From Echinococcus granulosus (taxonomy: Eukaryota > Platyhelminthes > Cestoda > Cyclophyllidea > Taeniidae), in the NCBI RefSeq assembly GCF_000524195.1, contig NW_020170388.1:1097571-1161570 (forward strand): 64,000 nucleotides of DNA, written 5' to 3'. Made by a program: the position numbers and the translations under genes. The stretch's first letter is position 1; each line of letters opens with the position of its first letter. The notes under the pieces were generated by a model, which was not told where the DNA came from, did not search any database, and worked only from the letters and a program-made list of their open reading frames with translations. Shown here piece by piece: positions 1 through 13,486 of this stretch.

Positions 1-100
1 ACTGCAAATTGCAGTTGTTATTTTAATTTATTTCAGCTAAAACAAATAAATTGTTAGTAACTGCGGAATGCTGCCAATGTGCTTAATGAAGTTATGCAGC

Positions 101-256
101 ACTCCGAGTCTTTCCTAAAGTCAAAGAAGTCATAACACTAGGGCAGAATGTGTACGGCCGACGCTCATAAGTGCTGAGAGGCTACTGGCCTGGCCCAAAG
201 GTCACGTCACCCAGCGCAACCTTAAGTGCCTGCGTAGTCAAAATGCCGAGTTAAAC
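101..256. repeat. Dispersed repeat family 1, copy 1
   Basis: This GC-richer block aligns with 34849-35020. Both begin with a near-identical segment (CTCCGAGTCTTTCCT here, CTCCGACTCTTTCCT there), continue through an ACTAGGG segment and a GCCGAC segment, and end in a TGCCTG...GTTAAAC/GGTAAAC segment. A third block at 59166-59290 shares AAGTGCTGAGARGCTAC. The copies are strongly diverged and differ by indels, as expected of an old interspersed element. No coding capacity or terminal structure is visible, so the class is unknown. Confidence 0.6.
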
Positions 257-3200
257 TAACGACTGAAGTACCTTTCTTTTATGCAGCACAATAACTACCT
301 TTAGTAGCATTTTTAACTCACTTCTGATAGAGGAGGATATCTATTCCTTAAATTTTCCAAAAAAATCATCTTTAAATTAATTTTGGCTTTATATTATTTA
401 AAATTCTTTGTAAAAGAAAAAACTCCCTTGCCATTAGCAAGCGTATTTGCTAATCCATTAAAAAAGATTCGTTTAAAATAAATGTGTTTAAAAGTGACGA
501 TTTCCGAAAAGAGATAAGGTCAGCTATTTGCTGACAGGTCAAGGAATATAAAACGGAGATAGTGCAATTCTCGATAAGATGGCCTCGACCTTGCCAAGTG
601 ATTCCTTGAAAAAAAGATTTGATAAAAAGTATAGTGTTTGTTAATAGTTTTTTTTTAAATTTTTTTAAATTAACACTTGGTACGTGGAAAGAATAATTTT
701 GAAAGGTGGTACTTACCTTATAAAGTTTTAGTCAGATATTTATTTAACCTATAACTTTCAAAAACTAGGGATTATTTTAGGGTATATCAACTTTAAATAT
801 CATTGGATGAAAAGTGATTCTTTTTGTGATTGGGATATAATGATCCCCTAAACTTCTGCCTATCAGCCAAAATAATCCAAGTCCTATCTATTTTTTGTTA
901 TTTTGAATTACGTAGTTCTATTTTAATCACATGCACCTTACTAACTTTAATGGCTGTTTCCACATAGATTTATTTTTTTGTAAAGCCTGCTATCAGCTAC
1001 GGCATATCGAAGCAGGATTGTTAGAATTTTAGGCAACATAACTGCGTCCACCTGAACAGACTCCTTATGGCTTTCTATGTATTTCAGATATAACCGTGGC
1101 TTTAACGTTGGCCTTTTGATATTGTGTAGAAGTTTACATATCGAGTCTTACGATTATTTGCATTCTGATCATGATAGAAAGCTAATCTTCTACTAAGTGT
1201 TTGGATCACAATATTTGCATTGAGGTCTTAACGTTGTGGGATTTATTAAGTCACATGCAACCTTAGTCCGCATAATACACTACAATTAAAATATACGATA
1301 TCACAATCTCCTGTATAATTTTTTTACAAACATTGACATTGGCCCCTGTTTTTACTATCTTGATACTGCGTCAAGTACCAGTTGCAGCACATGGTGTATT
1401 TATTTACTAAAAGTTTCACCATGTAATATGCCATGTTTGCTATTTCTTATCATTTTACATGCAGATATGTGGTGCAAAATGGATTTGTGCTTTTGCTGAA
1501 TGCTCATGCTTTTGATCCACATGAGCTGCAAACTTAAACTTACCTAAAAAATAAAATCTAGGAAGAGTATAAACTAGGCTTTTAACGACTGAATTACCAC
1601 TTTTCCTCATCAAGGCATAAGTATCTCTTAACGAATGGGGCATCTTTATCACTTTAAGAAGAAAATTTCACATTGGAAGTTGGTGGAAGGATCTAAGAAA
1701 GTGGGTAATTCCTCGACTTTAAGATGCCTATAAATTTGGATGATCAATGCCAACTGAAGTAAAAAAAACAAATTAAACCGTAATCAAAAAACTTCAATTT
1801 TAAAAACTGGCTAAGTGACCATAATTTATTTGTAATGATACCGCACCTAACCTAGTAGTGTTTCTTTCCTCTATTTAAATTTGCATTGTTTAGTCAAGAT
1901 TTTGAATCATGAGTCCGAAAATATGATAAATGGTTCCTCTACTTACTAGCATATCATTTGACTCGTAGCCAGTAACGCATAGGTGTCATGAAATTTTAAA
2001 CGGCCCATAAAGTTGCTTGATTTGTGTAGAATGATTACTATCCTTATTCTGTATTCAGACTAGCTAATTATTCCACCCAATTCTTGTGCATTAATAGTCA
2101 AGAAATAAAGATTCACGCCGATGCAAGTGATGTGCTTCCTGATAAGAGCAAATGCCAAACTCATAAGCTACTGACGAGTAGTCCCATTTTGATGATACCG
2201 TTTGTAACAGCATGCTTAAGTATTGGTCGCTTTATTGCTCTAGCTAAGCTATCACTTTATGAGTCTATTTACAATAGTCGTATTTTTGCAGGAGGTTTGA
2301 GGGGTAAAATTTGTGGTCCCATCTCATTCAGAATTTGTTGCTACCTTTGATTATTTCAGTACATTCTGTGACGAAAATTTGGCATAACTCTAAGCGGCAA
2401 TCGTACAACTTGTCAAAGGAACACAAAATTAGGACAATTTTTATGCATTTTACAGTATATAACTTCCACCGAGGTAATACAGATGCAAATACCGTCCAAA
2501 TTTTGCTGCTTTTAATGGCTTTAGTACCATCAAGCCAAATTTTTTTGGTGCGTATTTACCTGCAGAGGCCTCTTTTGAACCCTGTTGTCAAATTCTTCAT
2601 CGTAGATAACATAGTACGCGGATTTGGCCATCAATTTTCGTATTAAAAGTGATAACAAAATCTGCTGATATAAACGAATCCCTGTTTACCGTTTGCTTGA
2701 CACATGCTTGGGGGTAAATTCAGGAATAAGAGGACGGTAAAATTACTTGTCTCGGGTGAATATTTCACCTAAAGGCTGGAGTTAGTCTGTAAGAACAGTG
2801 TATAAATGTTCTTTGTTTTATACAAAATAGAAAAGTATACTTTGTAAAAGCTAAAATAAGTAATATAGGACCATAGGATATATCCTTACATGATATTATT
2901 AGGGAATAAGTAAGTGCGCGATTTCCAAAAACAGTTTTAGGAATAACAAAACAACATATGTCTTGCAAGGTAAATGAATAACTCATGTCATTTACGTAGT
3001 CGGTTTATTCCCAAAATCCAAAAAAAATCATTAGAAAATTCAAAAATATGATGCTTGAACAGAAAATACTGTTTGAATTAGCAGCATGAAGAGGTATCGT
3101 ATAGAACATCTGTCAGTAGGATTACAGCAAGGAAATAGTCCAATTTTCTGCAACAATTTTTATAAAGATTACTTCGAAACAAACTAACAAATGGGGCTAT

Positions 3201-3272
3201 TCTGATCTTTTCTATTAATCGTTTAAAAACCTCCTTTTTCACTTTAATTAAGTTAGGTTCTCTAAGCTATTT
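257..3272. other. AT-rich stretch without recognisable gene
   Basis: Only short ORFs are present, the longest 111 codons at 2311-2646. None resembles a known protein, and they have the base composition of the surrounding DNA. I see no RNA gene or further repeat. It could be intergenic or hold untranslated upstream exons. Confidence 0.5.
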
Positions 3273-3297
3273 TATTGGTCATTCGCCCTGACCAATA
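3273..3297. promoter_or_regulatory. Inverted pair of CCAAT boxes, putative promoter element
   Basis: TATTGGTCA and TGACCAATA form a perfect 9-bp inverted repeat around a 7-base spacer. It presents an inverted and a forward CCAAT box of the kind bound by NF-Y-type factors. The pair ends 108 bases before the ATG at 3406, a normal distance for a proximal promoter. A similar CCAAT palindrome cluster lies upstream of the UCR1 exon. Promoter function is inferred. Confidence 0.45.
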
Positions 3298-3405
3298 GGT
3301 GCGCAGACACCGAAACTTAACCATATTTTACCTTCAAAAGCTGGTTCTACTACATCCTATCACCATAGTAAAAGTCGTTATTGGAGAAAACTATCGCGGT
3401 TGATC

Positions 3406-4050
3406 ATGGATTTGCGTGTTCGAGCACTGCGATCAGTCCAAATTCCTCCACAATCCCCTATGGAGGAAGGCACAATGACCATAGCTCCTGTGCTTCCATA
3501 CCGCAGTTCCACAATGCCTGAAAACCTGTCTGTGCGACTTAAGCATCCAAATGTTCTCTGTGCTAATTCATGGTTAAAAAGGAGTCCTAGTGATCATTCA
3601 GATCACCCCACTTTAAGTCTTCGCTGCTCCCGATATCTGGATGTGGAAAAGCGCCGTAGTCGACCTGCCTCTTTGGCTCCAGAAGTCAATCACATAGATA
3701 AAAGTCTTCCTCCGCCTCTACCACCGAAAAGAATAAGCTCGCAAACATCCAATTTAACGATTTTATCCCTGAAACAGAAAGAATTTGGTACGGAAACTAG
3801 TGAGGATGGTGAGGAGAAAGAAGAGCATTCTTCACAGGAAGTGGACATCTGCAGCGCACTCCAAAAAATCACGAAACGTCTCGACCAATTGCAAGTGGAA
3901 CGCAGCCCTATTCTTAAACACTACTCAATGCTTTATCGTTTGGATGCTTCCATCCAAATGCAACCACCACAATCGCCCGCCTTCCTGCCGAAGTTGAGGC
4001 CGATGTCCCAGAGACCACATCGATGCACCTACACCAATCTTGCTGGCTGA
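3406..4050 (+). CDS. Single-exon gene, proline/serine-rich protein with SH3-ligand-like motif, function unknown
   Basis: Open frame of 214 codons from an ATG in good context (A at -3, G at +4). An in-frame TGA at 3289 closes it upstream. The product is not recognised. Visible parts: a basic Ser/Pro-rich N-terminal half; a PKA-like KRRSRPAS segment at residues 82-89; a proline stretch PPPLPPKR at 102-109 that fits a class II SH3 ligand (PxxPxK/R); an acidic segment at about 129-145; a short amphipathic helix-like stretch at about 147-168; and SP/PP motifs near the C-terminus. No signal peptide or membrane segment is seen. A CCAAT pair lies 108 bases upstream and AATAAA lies 179 bases past the stop, so this looks like a complete intronless gene. 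It could instead be an exon of a larger transcript. It lies 13.7 kb upstream of the PDE4 UCR1 exon on the same strand, and no in-frame splice donor clearly joins the two. A scaffold or adaptor role would fit the motifs but is speculation. Confidence 0.65.
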   Translation: MDLRVRALRSVQIPPQSPMEEGTMTIAPVLPYRSSTMPENLSVRLKHPNVLCANSWLKRSPSDHSDHPTLSLRCSRYLDVEKRRSRPASLAPEVNHIDKSLPPPLPPKRISSQTSNLTILSLKQKEFGTETSEDGEEKEEHSSQEVDICSALQKITKRLDQLQVERSPILKHYSMLYRLDASIQMQPPQSPAFLPKLRPMSQRPHRCTYTNLAG

Positions 4051-4228
4051 TTTCTCACTTCCTCTCTACCTCTATCAGCCTGTCTGACTTTGTGCAAATT
4101 TGCAGCACCAAAAGCCTTTAATTTGACTTTTATTAGCACATCGATGTATGTGAGAGTGGATCTGTTACTACTTTAACAAGGCACTTTTTGCAGCCTATGA
4201 TTCCATAAACATAAACTGATTGGGTAAG

Positions 4229-4234
4229 AATAAA
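4229..4234 (+). terminator. AATAAA polyadenylation signal of the 3406-4050 gene
   Basis: Canonical AATAAA, 179 bases after the TGA at 4048-4050. In AT-rich DNA such hexamers arise by chance, so the support comes from its position after the gene. Confidence 0.4.
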
Positions 4235-7200
4235 GCCCAAAGTGCTTTATTCTGCCCTTCAGTTCATTAATTGGTTGTTTTCTTGTTAGTTGAAGTATAT
4301 TTACGCAGATTTTTGGGTTGTTCAGCTATTTACATATGCTGAGCATGGATTATGCCCAGATCTTTTAAGGTCGCAGGAAAATAATGTAGGGCGTTATTTT
4401 AAATACTATTCAAAGGTTCCAATGCGTGTATTGGGTTCATCTTTTCCATTTACGAGTTGCATTTTGGAATTTTAAAGGCGATGTGAAGTCGGAGTAATGG
4501 ACTTCCAACAGCACCCACTTTATAAGGGTTTACTAATGCATATTTCTAGCCGAAATCAGTTCTACTCACACCTAATAATATCGAAATGGGCTTTTGTATT
4601 AAAATGATCCACTAATGATTCGCTTATTTGGCTCTAGCAGTGAACTTTGACATTTCATAGTACCCACTGAACTCACTAATGCCATCGCAAACCCTGCTTT
4701 GATCCTGAAAGTTTGTGCTCAAACAGGATATATTACGACTGCTTTTTTTCTGAAGAGGGTGTGAAGAAATAAGGGAAAAGAAAATGCCAGCAACATCTGC
4801 AAAACGTTATGTCGTGATTTTTAGATGTCTGGTGTAGTTAACGATCAGAAGAAAGTGCAATATTATTTACAACGCTGACCAATTGACAATACCTGCATTT
4901 CAACAAACTGAAATAATAAACACTAGAAACTAGGGGCGGTTTCTTACTTCGGAGTAGGCTGTATGGGTGCTACAAAATACTTTAATTAATGCCTTGTCCT
5001 TAATTGCGAACATGTCGGCTTCTCGACGTTATCCTTCTTGCCTCAACTGGAAGCACATGTGTCTGTGAACAAGCAGAAAAGAACACATGCTCATGCAAAT
5101 TCGAGGCAAGTAGAGAGGCAAGAGTTTGGCCGGTTAAGAAGTTACTTTTACATGACCTACAATGTGTACAACATAAATATGCCTCCGAATCCTAGATATC
5201 AGATGTATTTTTAAAACAGCAAAAAAATAACCTGAAAACTCGGTATAGTCAAATGCAGCAAATGCAGCAACAAAAACAAAAAAATGTTTAAAAGTCCTTG
5301 TATTTTCTGCAGCCATCAGTAGTGTGGGAGGAAATTTTCAATTCCGACTGATTTTAGCCTCAAAGTTTAGTCTAAAACATTGGTCCAGTAGTAAAGGGCT
5401 GATAGGAAATGCGCTTGTAGCTTAGACTTTAAGTTCATTACCTTGGTTTTACAATCAAAATGATTGCTGATTAACACTAAAATGAAACATCCGCAGGAGT
5501 TTATGGGCATGGTATCACCCAATTTGCGATTTGGCTTTAAAATTTTTTACACCTACGAGGTCGAAATACTTCGTGTTACTTCTAAATTTTATAGTTGAAA
5601 AAAATAGACGACTGATCAACGATGGTAAAAAGGTAATGACATTGCTAAATGATGATCAAGGGATTTGTAAAAAATAGGGTACAAAGTCACCTGTTGCAAT
5701 TTCCTTTAATCAAGGTACACTAAAGTCGTTGTTAGGAGTTTGTTTAAGAGAGAAGAGTGAGATTCTGCAATGAATGAATGAACCCGAAACTTAGCGTCAG
5801 CCTATAAGCGAGTCATCTCGTGTGTAAAGTAACAATGAAATCAGCCTTTATGCAACCGAAGTACTCTTTTTAACCCATCTTCCCAAGCTCTGCAAAATTA
5901 CTCAACATCCAATAAATTACATTTAACCAATCACTTATTTACCAGGGTTCTGTATCAAAGACTTCATTTGCTATTTGTAATAGGTGTAAAAAATTCGCAG
6001 AACTCTCGCTTTTTCAAGAACTTGATCTTGAAACCACAAAAAAATATAAAAATTTGCTGACAAATTAAATAAATAATAAAATAACATGAGGACAGCCCGA
6101 TTTGCTTGTATCTAAGTAAAGTAATGAATTTCTTATTTACACTTGCAGCTGACGTGTGAACAACTGTGCGGTGAATAACTTTTGTCGTCATGGACGGGTG
6201 GTTTAAAATGCGATGCTTCAGAAAAGCCGCACCCATCCTGGTTTTTTAAAAATTTGATCTTTGGTTTGTCATTTTAAAAATAATCATGTTCAAAGTGGTT
6301 ATCTCCAAAAGTGTTTCGTAAGTGCTTGGAGCAAAATTTCATACGATTTTCAATGCCTTCTTAAGACAAAGCGCGCTTTTCCCTGTGGGTTGAATTCATG
6401 GGAAATTTTGTAGGAAACTGAAATTGGTGTACAATAATTATTTGATAAAAATCTGGTCTTAGCTGGTTCGTCTAAGAATGTTTAAAATTTTTACATTTAT
6501 ATGCACTTTTGATTAAAGACGTCTAAACATTTTCCGATTATCTCTAAAACTCTACCATTAGGGGTGATTTAAATGCCTAACGTTTCTTATGGTGTGTGGT
6601 ACCGAGCCTGATGTACCTGATGATTGATGACAGACTTGTGACATGTCCCCTGTGTCAGGTGAGTCATGGACCATATTCAGTATTGATCAAGACAAGTTTG
6701 TGCACTTGGGACTATGTTTTCAGTGGTACATTCGGTCATTCGCATTTTTTACGCATTGTGTGATAACTGATTCATCTCTTCTTTCTTTTTTCATTACATG
6801 CATGTGGGATTGTAAATAATATTGGGTTATCTTATCCTGCGTACCGCTAAATTTTGACTGTGAGATAAGCAACTGTTTTATTAATTCGAATCTCTGGTCA
6901 AGTGCAAATGCCAATTATTTGTAGCATGCTAAATGTATTTCATCTTACGTAAGGAGCAAAAAAGAGCAGTTACGTGCACAGACACCGCATATTTAGGCGC
7001 AACCAGCCGAAATCCAGTAAATGGGTCCTCTTTCCTCTTGGTTGTTAGAAGACTGGTGTTCTGATTTGTTCATCGTATCCGTTTGCATTTTTATTCACTA
7101 AATGAATCTGTCGATAAAATTATTTTCTTTGAAGTAAAGAGTTGTTTATCATCCCAAATTAAGGCTTTGCTGACGTGGCCATTTAATTTAATTTCATCGT

Positions 7201-10002
7201 TTTTAGTAATGCATAGAATACTCCAACTTCCTTCTCGCGCATCTCACATGTATTGCTACAGCAATGACAAATTTACTTTTACCGGACCGAGCAGTCCCTC
7301 AAGATATTACCAAAGGTTTCTCTTTGCCGACCCAGTTAGGCAAAATTTCGTCCTTCAGCAGCCATAGTTCATCATCAGATTATTGCTGGCTCAGGATGCT
7401 TAAGACGAAAACAATTAAGTGGCACTGTCCGCAAGCTAATTGGTTTTACAAATTCAAAGCACTGCTATCGTTTTAAAATTTAGCGAAGAAACTCAGGCCT
7501 TTGGAAAGTTTCATTTAACCATTCTCAGAAATTCTTCCAACTATGAACCCATCTCTTGTTTGTAATAAAAGTATCACTTTGTTTTCCACTAAAACCCCTT
7601 TAACAATTCTAGAGAACCTTTAGATTACTTTGTTCCTAAAAATGAAGGCGAAACTGTGACCATGCTCATTAATCAGGCTTTGGGCCTCTTTTATATATCC
7701 CTTTTTCTGTAGTTTATTTTGAGCACAAAATAATGTTAATATGGAACGATGGGAAGTTGGCAATTGGCCTAATTCTTGCCTATATTGAACATGAGTTGAT
7801 TTTTGCATCCAAAATAGTGCGGTCACTGCCGTCTAAGCATATCAAGTCTAAGGTATACTTCTGAATAAGCTGCCTTATTTAAACGCAGTCACACAGGCTC
7901 GCAATTAAAATGATTCAATATAAGGCTGCGTTTTCGGTGTTACAAAGTCAAATTACTTTACCGACTCTTGCATTCCTAGAGTAGGCTGCACGCGAATTTC
8001 CCGGGAAGAATAGGCTTTAAATGGCGATGAGGAAAGATTCAGCAATTTTTTTTGGAGGACTTTAGGGTTAGGGTTCTATTTTTCGAAGTTTGGTAACTTT
8101 AACGCATTTCTTCTTCACTCTTTTAACTCCCTGTGAATACCAAGTAGGCAGCGTTAGTAAAACCTGGGATTTTATGTGTAGGGGAAATTAAAATGCTTCC
8201 CTTACAAGTCATGTGCTGGATGGATAACTGTTTTAGCTTGACATGGTAAAGAATACTGAATTTAGATGTGCGTCAACGTCAGTAGCCATTTAGAATTCAT
8301 TTCAAACTGTTTACAGATTGGCTAGATCCAATTCTGACTCAAATTTCTGCATTTTGTAGCATACATAGCTCCAATTGCAATTTCTAAAGAGAAATTTAAA
8401 TCAAAGCAACGCCTTCTTTAAACCAAAAATGTTTTCTGAAACAATTAATTATGTTGAATAAAAGTACAAATTTTCATTTCCTCTTGTAAAAAACACGCGA
8501 TGTTGATGAGGACAATATTTAATAATGGTACACCCATTATTGCTCTACGGTGTACCTGCCTAGAAACTTTTTATAAATCCAGAAATTTAAAATTAAGGAA
8601 TATTTCCTGACCACTAATTTCATCCTCCATGTCTTAAAGAATGCGAATGTTTTCATAAGAATACAAATTTTGCCAACTTTACCGACAAAGGGCAGAGTAG
8701 CAAGCTCCTAATCATTGCGAATTTTAGCTTTTTTTAAGGAAACCTTGAAGCCCTTTTGGCTTTCCTTGAAGAGTGGGATTCTTTAGTGCGCATAAGGTTC
8801 TGAGGCTATGGTCAAGGTCATGCATCATACCGCCAAGATGTTCATAAAACCTGTGGTAAGATAGGCATTTAAACGAGTAACGGTCTGCTGACTATCTATC
8901 TTTAAGTCCGCTAATTGATATAAAGTCAAGAAGGCTGTTTTATTAGTGTTATCTTCACCACTTTTTGATTGTTCTACGAGATAGCGGAATGTTAACAGAT
9001 ATAAATAACACCTTTGCCTAGTTAAGTGAACCGTCATTGTCGGATTTGTGCCTAATGGAGGTACGGTTGGCTTTGGTTCGTGCATGTCACTCACATGATA
9101 TACGTCAGAGTAAATGGGAGCTGCATCTTTGTGTTCAGGTTTGCCTGTTTGAGGGTCTATGTAAATTTACGTCCATTTTTACCTTCTCTTATTTTGGTAG
9201 TAGGATTGCTTGTAAAAATTAAATGTCAGCATCTTCTTCACATTGCCAACAAAGTTATTTGAACGTAATGTAGTACAGGTATGTGATTTATATTGGAACC
9301 GAATAAAAGAACTGTTATTTTAAATGTTGGTACACGAACTTCCAAAAGTTCTTTGATATACTTTTCAATGACTTTTAAATAGACTTGCAGCGTGCTAGAT
9401 GTAATGATGCACAAATTATGCCAGTGTTTAGTCGTTACAAAAGCATGTTTTTTGGACATTTATCATAAAATCCACATTGAAGCACCCAGGTCATCAGGTA
9501 AAGATTGTAAGTGACATTAGTACAATAAACCTCTCAGAAAAGGTCAATGTTGACGTGTGAATAAAGTAGCCATTACATTTTATATTAAACACTGATTTAT
9601 TGCTTTACCTTGCGGAATCTACTGTTCTTGAGTTCGAAATTAAAAATTACATGCCTAGAATATCAACAAAAATTGACAGTGCTTTAAGCAATTTATTCTA
9701 TCTAAGTATTCTTTCAAAAATAGCAATTAGGTAAAAATTAGCCCATACACGTATTTTTACGATACGGAGACGCGACTGGCCTAAATAACTACACCAAATT
9801 AAATGAGTTGATAACCAAGCCATTCAGTCTAACAAAACTTTTTCCCCACGAGATCAGCAGCGGTCAAGTTATTTATTGAAGGCTACCGAAATTGCAGAAA
9901 GTTTCAGCTTCTCTTATTAAGAACTAGTAATTAGCTTGTGCATGCCTTATTAAGAAAATAGTTAAGCCAACTTTGGAAAAGTACATGGGTTAATACTATG
10001 AC

Positions 10003-10020
10003 AGAGGGAAATTTCCCTCT
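10003..10020. repeat. Perfect 18-bp palindrome
   Basis: AGAGGGAAATTTCCCTCT is identical to its own reverse complement, with no spacer. It stands in featureless AT-rich DNA with no gene near. It could be a homodimer binding site or chance. Confidence 0.6.
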
Positions 10021-10526
10021 ATTTTAATGAAAGGCAGGTGCGTGTTTATTAAATAAGCCAGGATATATAAGTAATATCATGCATTTTAAAGTATCCACCG
10101 TGAAAATTGACCATTCTTTATTTTAGTATTTTGGAAGACGACTTACCACTACATTAAAGACTTCCTTTCAATGATGCTTATTTTGGACCTTTTGATAAGT
10201 CATACATAAGTAAAAAGTGCACCTTTATTCTCATATGTGAATGTCTTTAGGGAATGTATTTTGGTCAGACAAACTGAAAAATCCTCAGAACTCCAACTCA
10301 TCAAGGGTTGGCTGATAGACGCAGCTAAATTAAGTAGAAATATAAGCTTGAATAAATTGAAGACCGTCTATCGTAAAATAAAGATGCTAAAAAGGGAAAC
10401 TTAGAATTTTAAATGGTTAGACAGGAATGTTGATTACAGGAGTCTTTTCCTTTTTTTCTTAATGGCATATAAATGCATAGTTGAAGCAGAAAGACTTGCA
10501 GTCATATTGCACCACAATTGGAATTT

Positions 10527-10536
10527 CCCCCCCCCC
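10527..10536 (+). repeat. C10 homopolymer
   Basis: Ten consecutive C residues in AT-rich DNA. Such runs are prone to slippage and sequencing error, so the exact length is uncertain. Confidence 0.8.
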
Positions 10537-11774
10537 TATTCTTAAATTACTTATATGCAGCAGTCAGCCACTGTAAAAGCAAATTTTTACGCACATCGTT
10601 GAGATGACTTTCCCACATGAAAGCTGACCTCTCCTTCAAAAATCTCCTGGTGGCATTGGGATTTGGTGGACGAAAGCGCACGTCCTAAAACAAGTTAACG
10701 AGGGGATTGAGGTCATGATTAGTTTAAGATTCGTAGGGTCACTTTTATTAGAAATCCAAAGGAGGCGAGGTTTCAGTCCCTATTGAAGTGTCGACGTCTG
10801 GTCAGGACCATGAAAAAGGACTTTTAGATGTAGTGAAGAATAGCCTAAATAACTCCTATCCTCTCAAACATCAGAGGGTTGTTTTCAGCAGCATGAGTAG
10901 CCACTATGACGAGTACTGATGCTTGAGAATAAGGCTGAATAGTTCCTGTAAAAAAAATGGTTAGTCAGGAAAAAAAACCAAACATCTTTAGCTACACAAA
11001 GGGCATAAAAATATCAGCAAAAGATGCAGAAACACCGGAAGTAACGTGCTGCGGACGTGAAGCAAAGGCGCATATCGTCAAAAGTTCAAAAAGCGCTTTT
11101 AGAATATCAGGTCGGCCAACCGGTAAACTATATAAAACCGTAAAGGATAAGTGGTAAGCTATATTAAACGTAGTATTAGAACCTATTAGTGAAGTTTTGG
11201 GTTACTTAAGACTTCAAATTCAACTATTTGCAAATCCTCTTGGCTCCGTTTTTAAAGTTAAAAACCCACTTTTAAGGAAATTCTTGTCCACTATTCATTT
11301 CAGTAACTGACAGCTGATTTTCCGAATAAATTAATTAACAAAAGACCCTAATCTAAGGCAGAACTTAGTTAATGAGGCAATTTATCAGCAGAATGTAGCC
11401 TGTCCGAGAATAATTCCGCTTTGATAAACAATTTCAATCTGATCTATTATTAATTCACTTGATCGAAGCACATTTGTCATCATCAATCCACAAAATGAGT
11501 GTACAGTTGAACAGTGTAATCATTGAACAGTTGAAATGTTCATCTGCTTGAAAGCAGTGAATTTTGCACTTAACAATACTCATTTGTAATTGTCATTTAC
11601 AAATTGTTTAAATGAGCAAACTTGCTTTAGAAAACATATTAAAATACCTCCCATTTAGCAATCGCTCTGTAATGCTTTGATACCTCCCAAGTTGGCGAAG
11701 CCGGACAACAGTCTTGTGGCTGTCGGAGAAGAGAATTTGTCCAAAAAACCATGCACACAAGCCCAAACAAACAG

Positions 11775-11792
11775 ACACACACACACACACAC
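11775..11792 (+). repeat. (AC)9 microsatellite
   Basis: Nine uninterrupted AC units, flanked by related CAAACAAACAGAC sequence. The short ORFs that cross it are shadows of the repeat. Confidence 0.85.
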
Positions 11793-13486
11793 AGATGGCT
11801 TTGAATTGCCTCCACTTGCTCTGCCAGGTGACCGTTTTTAAGATACGAATCAGCCCGGACCCGACCGCGATGACTCATGGAAGCTTCGATTTTTTGGTTG
11901 TTAGTTGCGTTGTCATTGCGACTTCAGAATCTATGTAAATTGGTTGCATGACACTATCATTTTAGGCATTTTGCTTCGTTGCAGACGATAGGATGGTTTA
12001 AAGTATTTTGCTGTTTTATCGTATCCAGATGCTTTAGCTGCTACTTAATCAACAAGAGGAAGTGAGAATACCTAAAAACGGTGAAATTTCTAACCTGTGT
12101 TGACTACAAATTTTCGACCGCTTTGGTTTAGAGTAGAGATATGCTTTTTTGTCAAAAAAAACCAACGCAGAAATCAGGGGGACCCTGGTATAGTCTGTGC
12201 AGATGTTGCGAATCCTTTTTTTGGACACTTGGTACACAGAGATCAAAGTTAGCGTAAGAACATCACAAAATTTGTTCATTTTCCACGTCTGATTCTCTTT
12301 TTACTGACTCATGGGAATCCTAACAGCGTTAGGTTGCCATGATTCTGACTCCGCTTGACTTGAGGGAAGCGCTCTCATTTTAGTCAAGAAGCTCTTCTGA
12401 AATTTGCAGCAGGATCTATCTCACGAAAAATAAAAGTGGATGGGATTGCAGAATTCTTGCACTTAACCCCTATGTCAACGTAAACCGGGCGGAATATTGA
12501 TGATTTCTTTTTAAAAGTTAAAACAGATGCAGCATAAGAATAGTTCACGTGATCTGTATTTTATCAGGTAATTTGCGTTTAAAGCCTTACATAAAATACC
12601 ATGTTGGTATTGATATATCTCATTACTGGACAGTCACGAGATAGTGAAAGAACTTAGTGCTCTTTTTACTAACAAATTCTTCATTTTTTTAACTGGATGG
12701 TTGTTACTTGTGCTGAAATAAATAATTTTGCCTTTTTTAAGAATGTTTTTTCTTTTGGTTTTTCGTCCATCGCATTATTTTTCCGAAAGGTCTTCGGTAA
12801 ATTTTCTCAAAAAAAAGGAATCTGTCATAACTTTTACCGAATCTGGTGACGTGAATGATGCACAGGAATTTAACTGCGAAAAGACCAGATGAGAACATAA
12901 CTTTTTGCGAAACAGCACAATCAGAAAAGAATGTGACCGGTTATCTTATAGGGGATTTGTAAAAAAATTCAAGTTTTTAAAAGACCTAATAACCATCTTA
13001 TTTCTTTTTGTTTGCAATACTTACCGACAAATTTGATGCCAAAACTGGTGGTCAAAAGAAAGCGGTGCTAACTGCAGCATATCATCAGATTTAGGAAGTC
13101 GCCTCTGAGAAGAAAAGCATAAATAATCGGGACAGTAGAACTTATTACTAAGCGACTGTAGGCCACTTCATCTAAGTATTCTGAATAGGACCTTGTCCCA
13201 TAGTTACTTTTCAATAATGCCTATCTTTGGGAAATATAGAAGTATAAAAATTGCATTTTTGGATCTTAGCACTTAAAAATGCTAATATTTTTAAAATAGG
13301 ACAATAAAAAAGCTTGTAAAATGGACTGTTGGCTTTAACAAAGGCCATTGTGTCTTTCTTTTGCTTGAAATTTAAAACCTTTTGCTATATTTCATCGATT
13401 TCTAGCAATGTTTTTAAGTAACTTCCCCTTATACAGCTTGTTTTGATGTTACAAAATCCACAAAAATTTACAATGGAAATCCACTC

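Larger units (their letters stand above)
4235..13486. other. Long non-coding stretch
   Basis: More than 9 kb with only short, unrecognisable ORFs on both strands. Local curiosities are listed separately: an 18-bp palindrome, a C10 run and an (AC)9 microsatellite. The DNA around 11680-11890 is somewhat richer in GC, but I could not match it to a gene or repeat. Confidence 0.5.

Noticed and set aside
2084..2646. Overlapping ORFs of 88 and 111 codons
   Set aside because: Random-like composition in two frames of the same stretch, with no recognisable protein.
10957..11157. 66-codon Lys-rich ORF
   Set aside because: Starts in an A-rich run; no motif, no promoter or polyA context.
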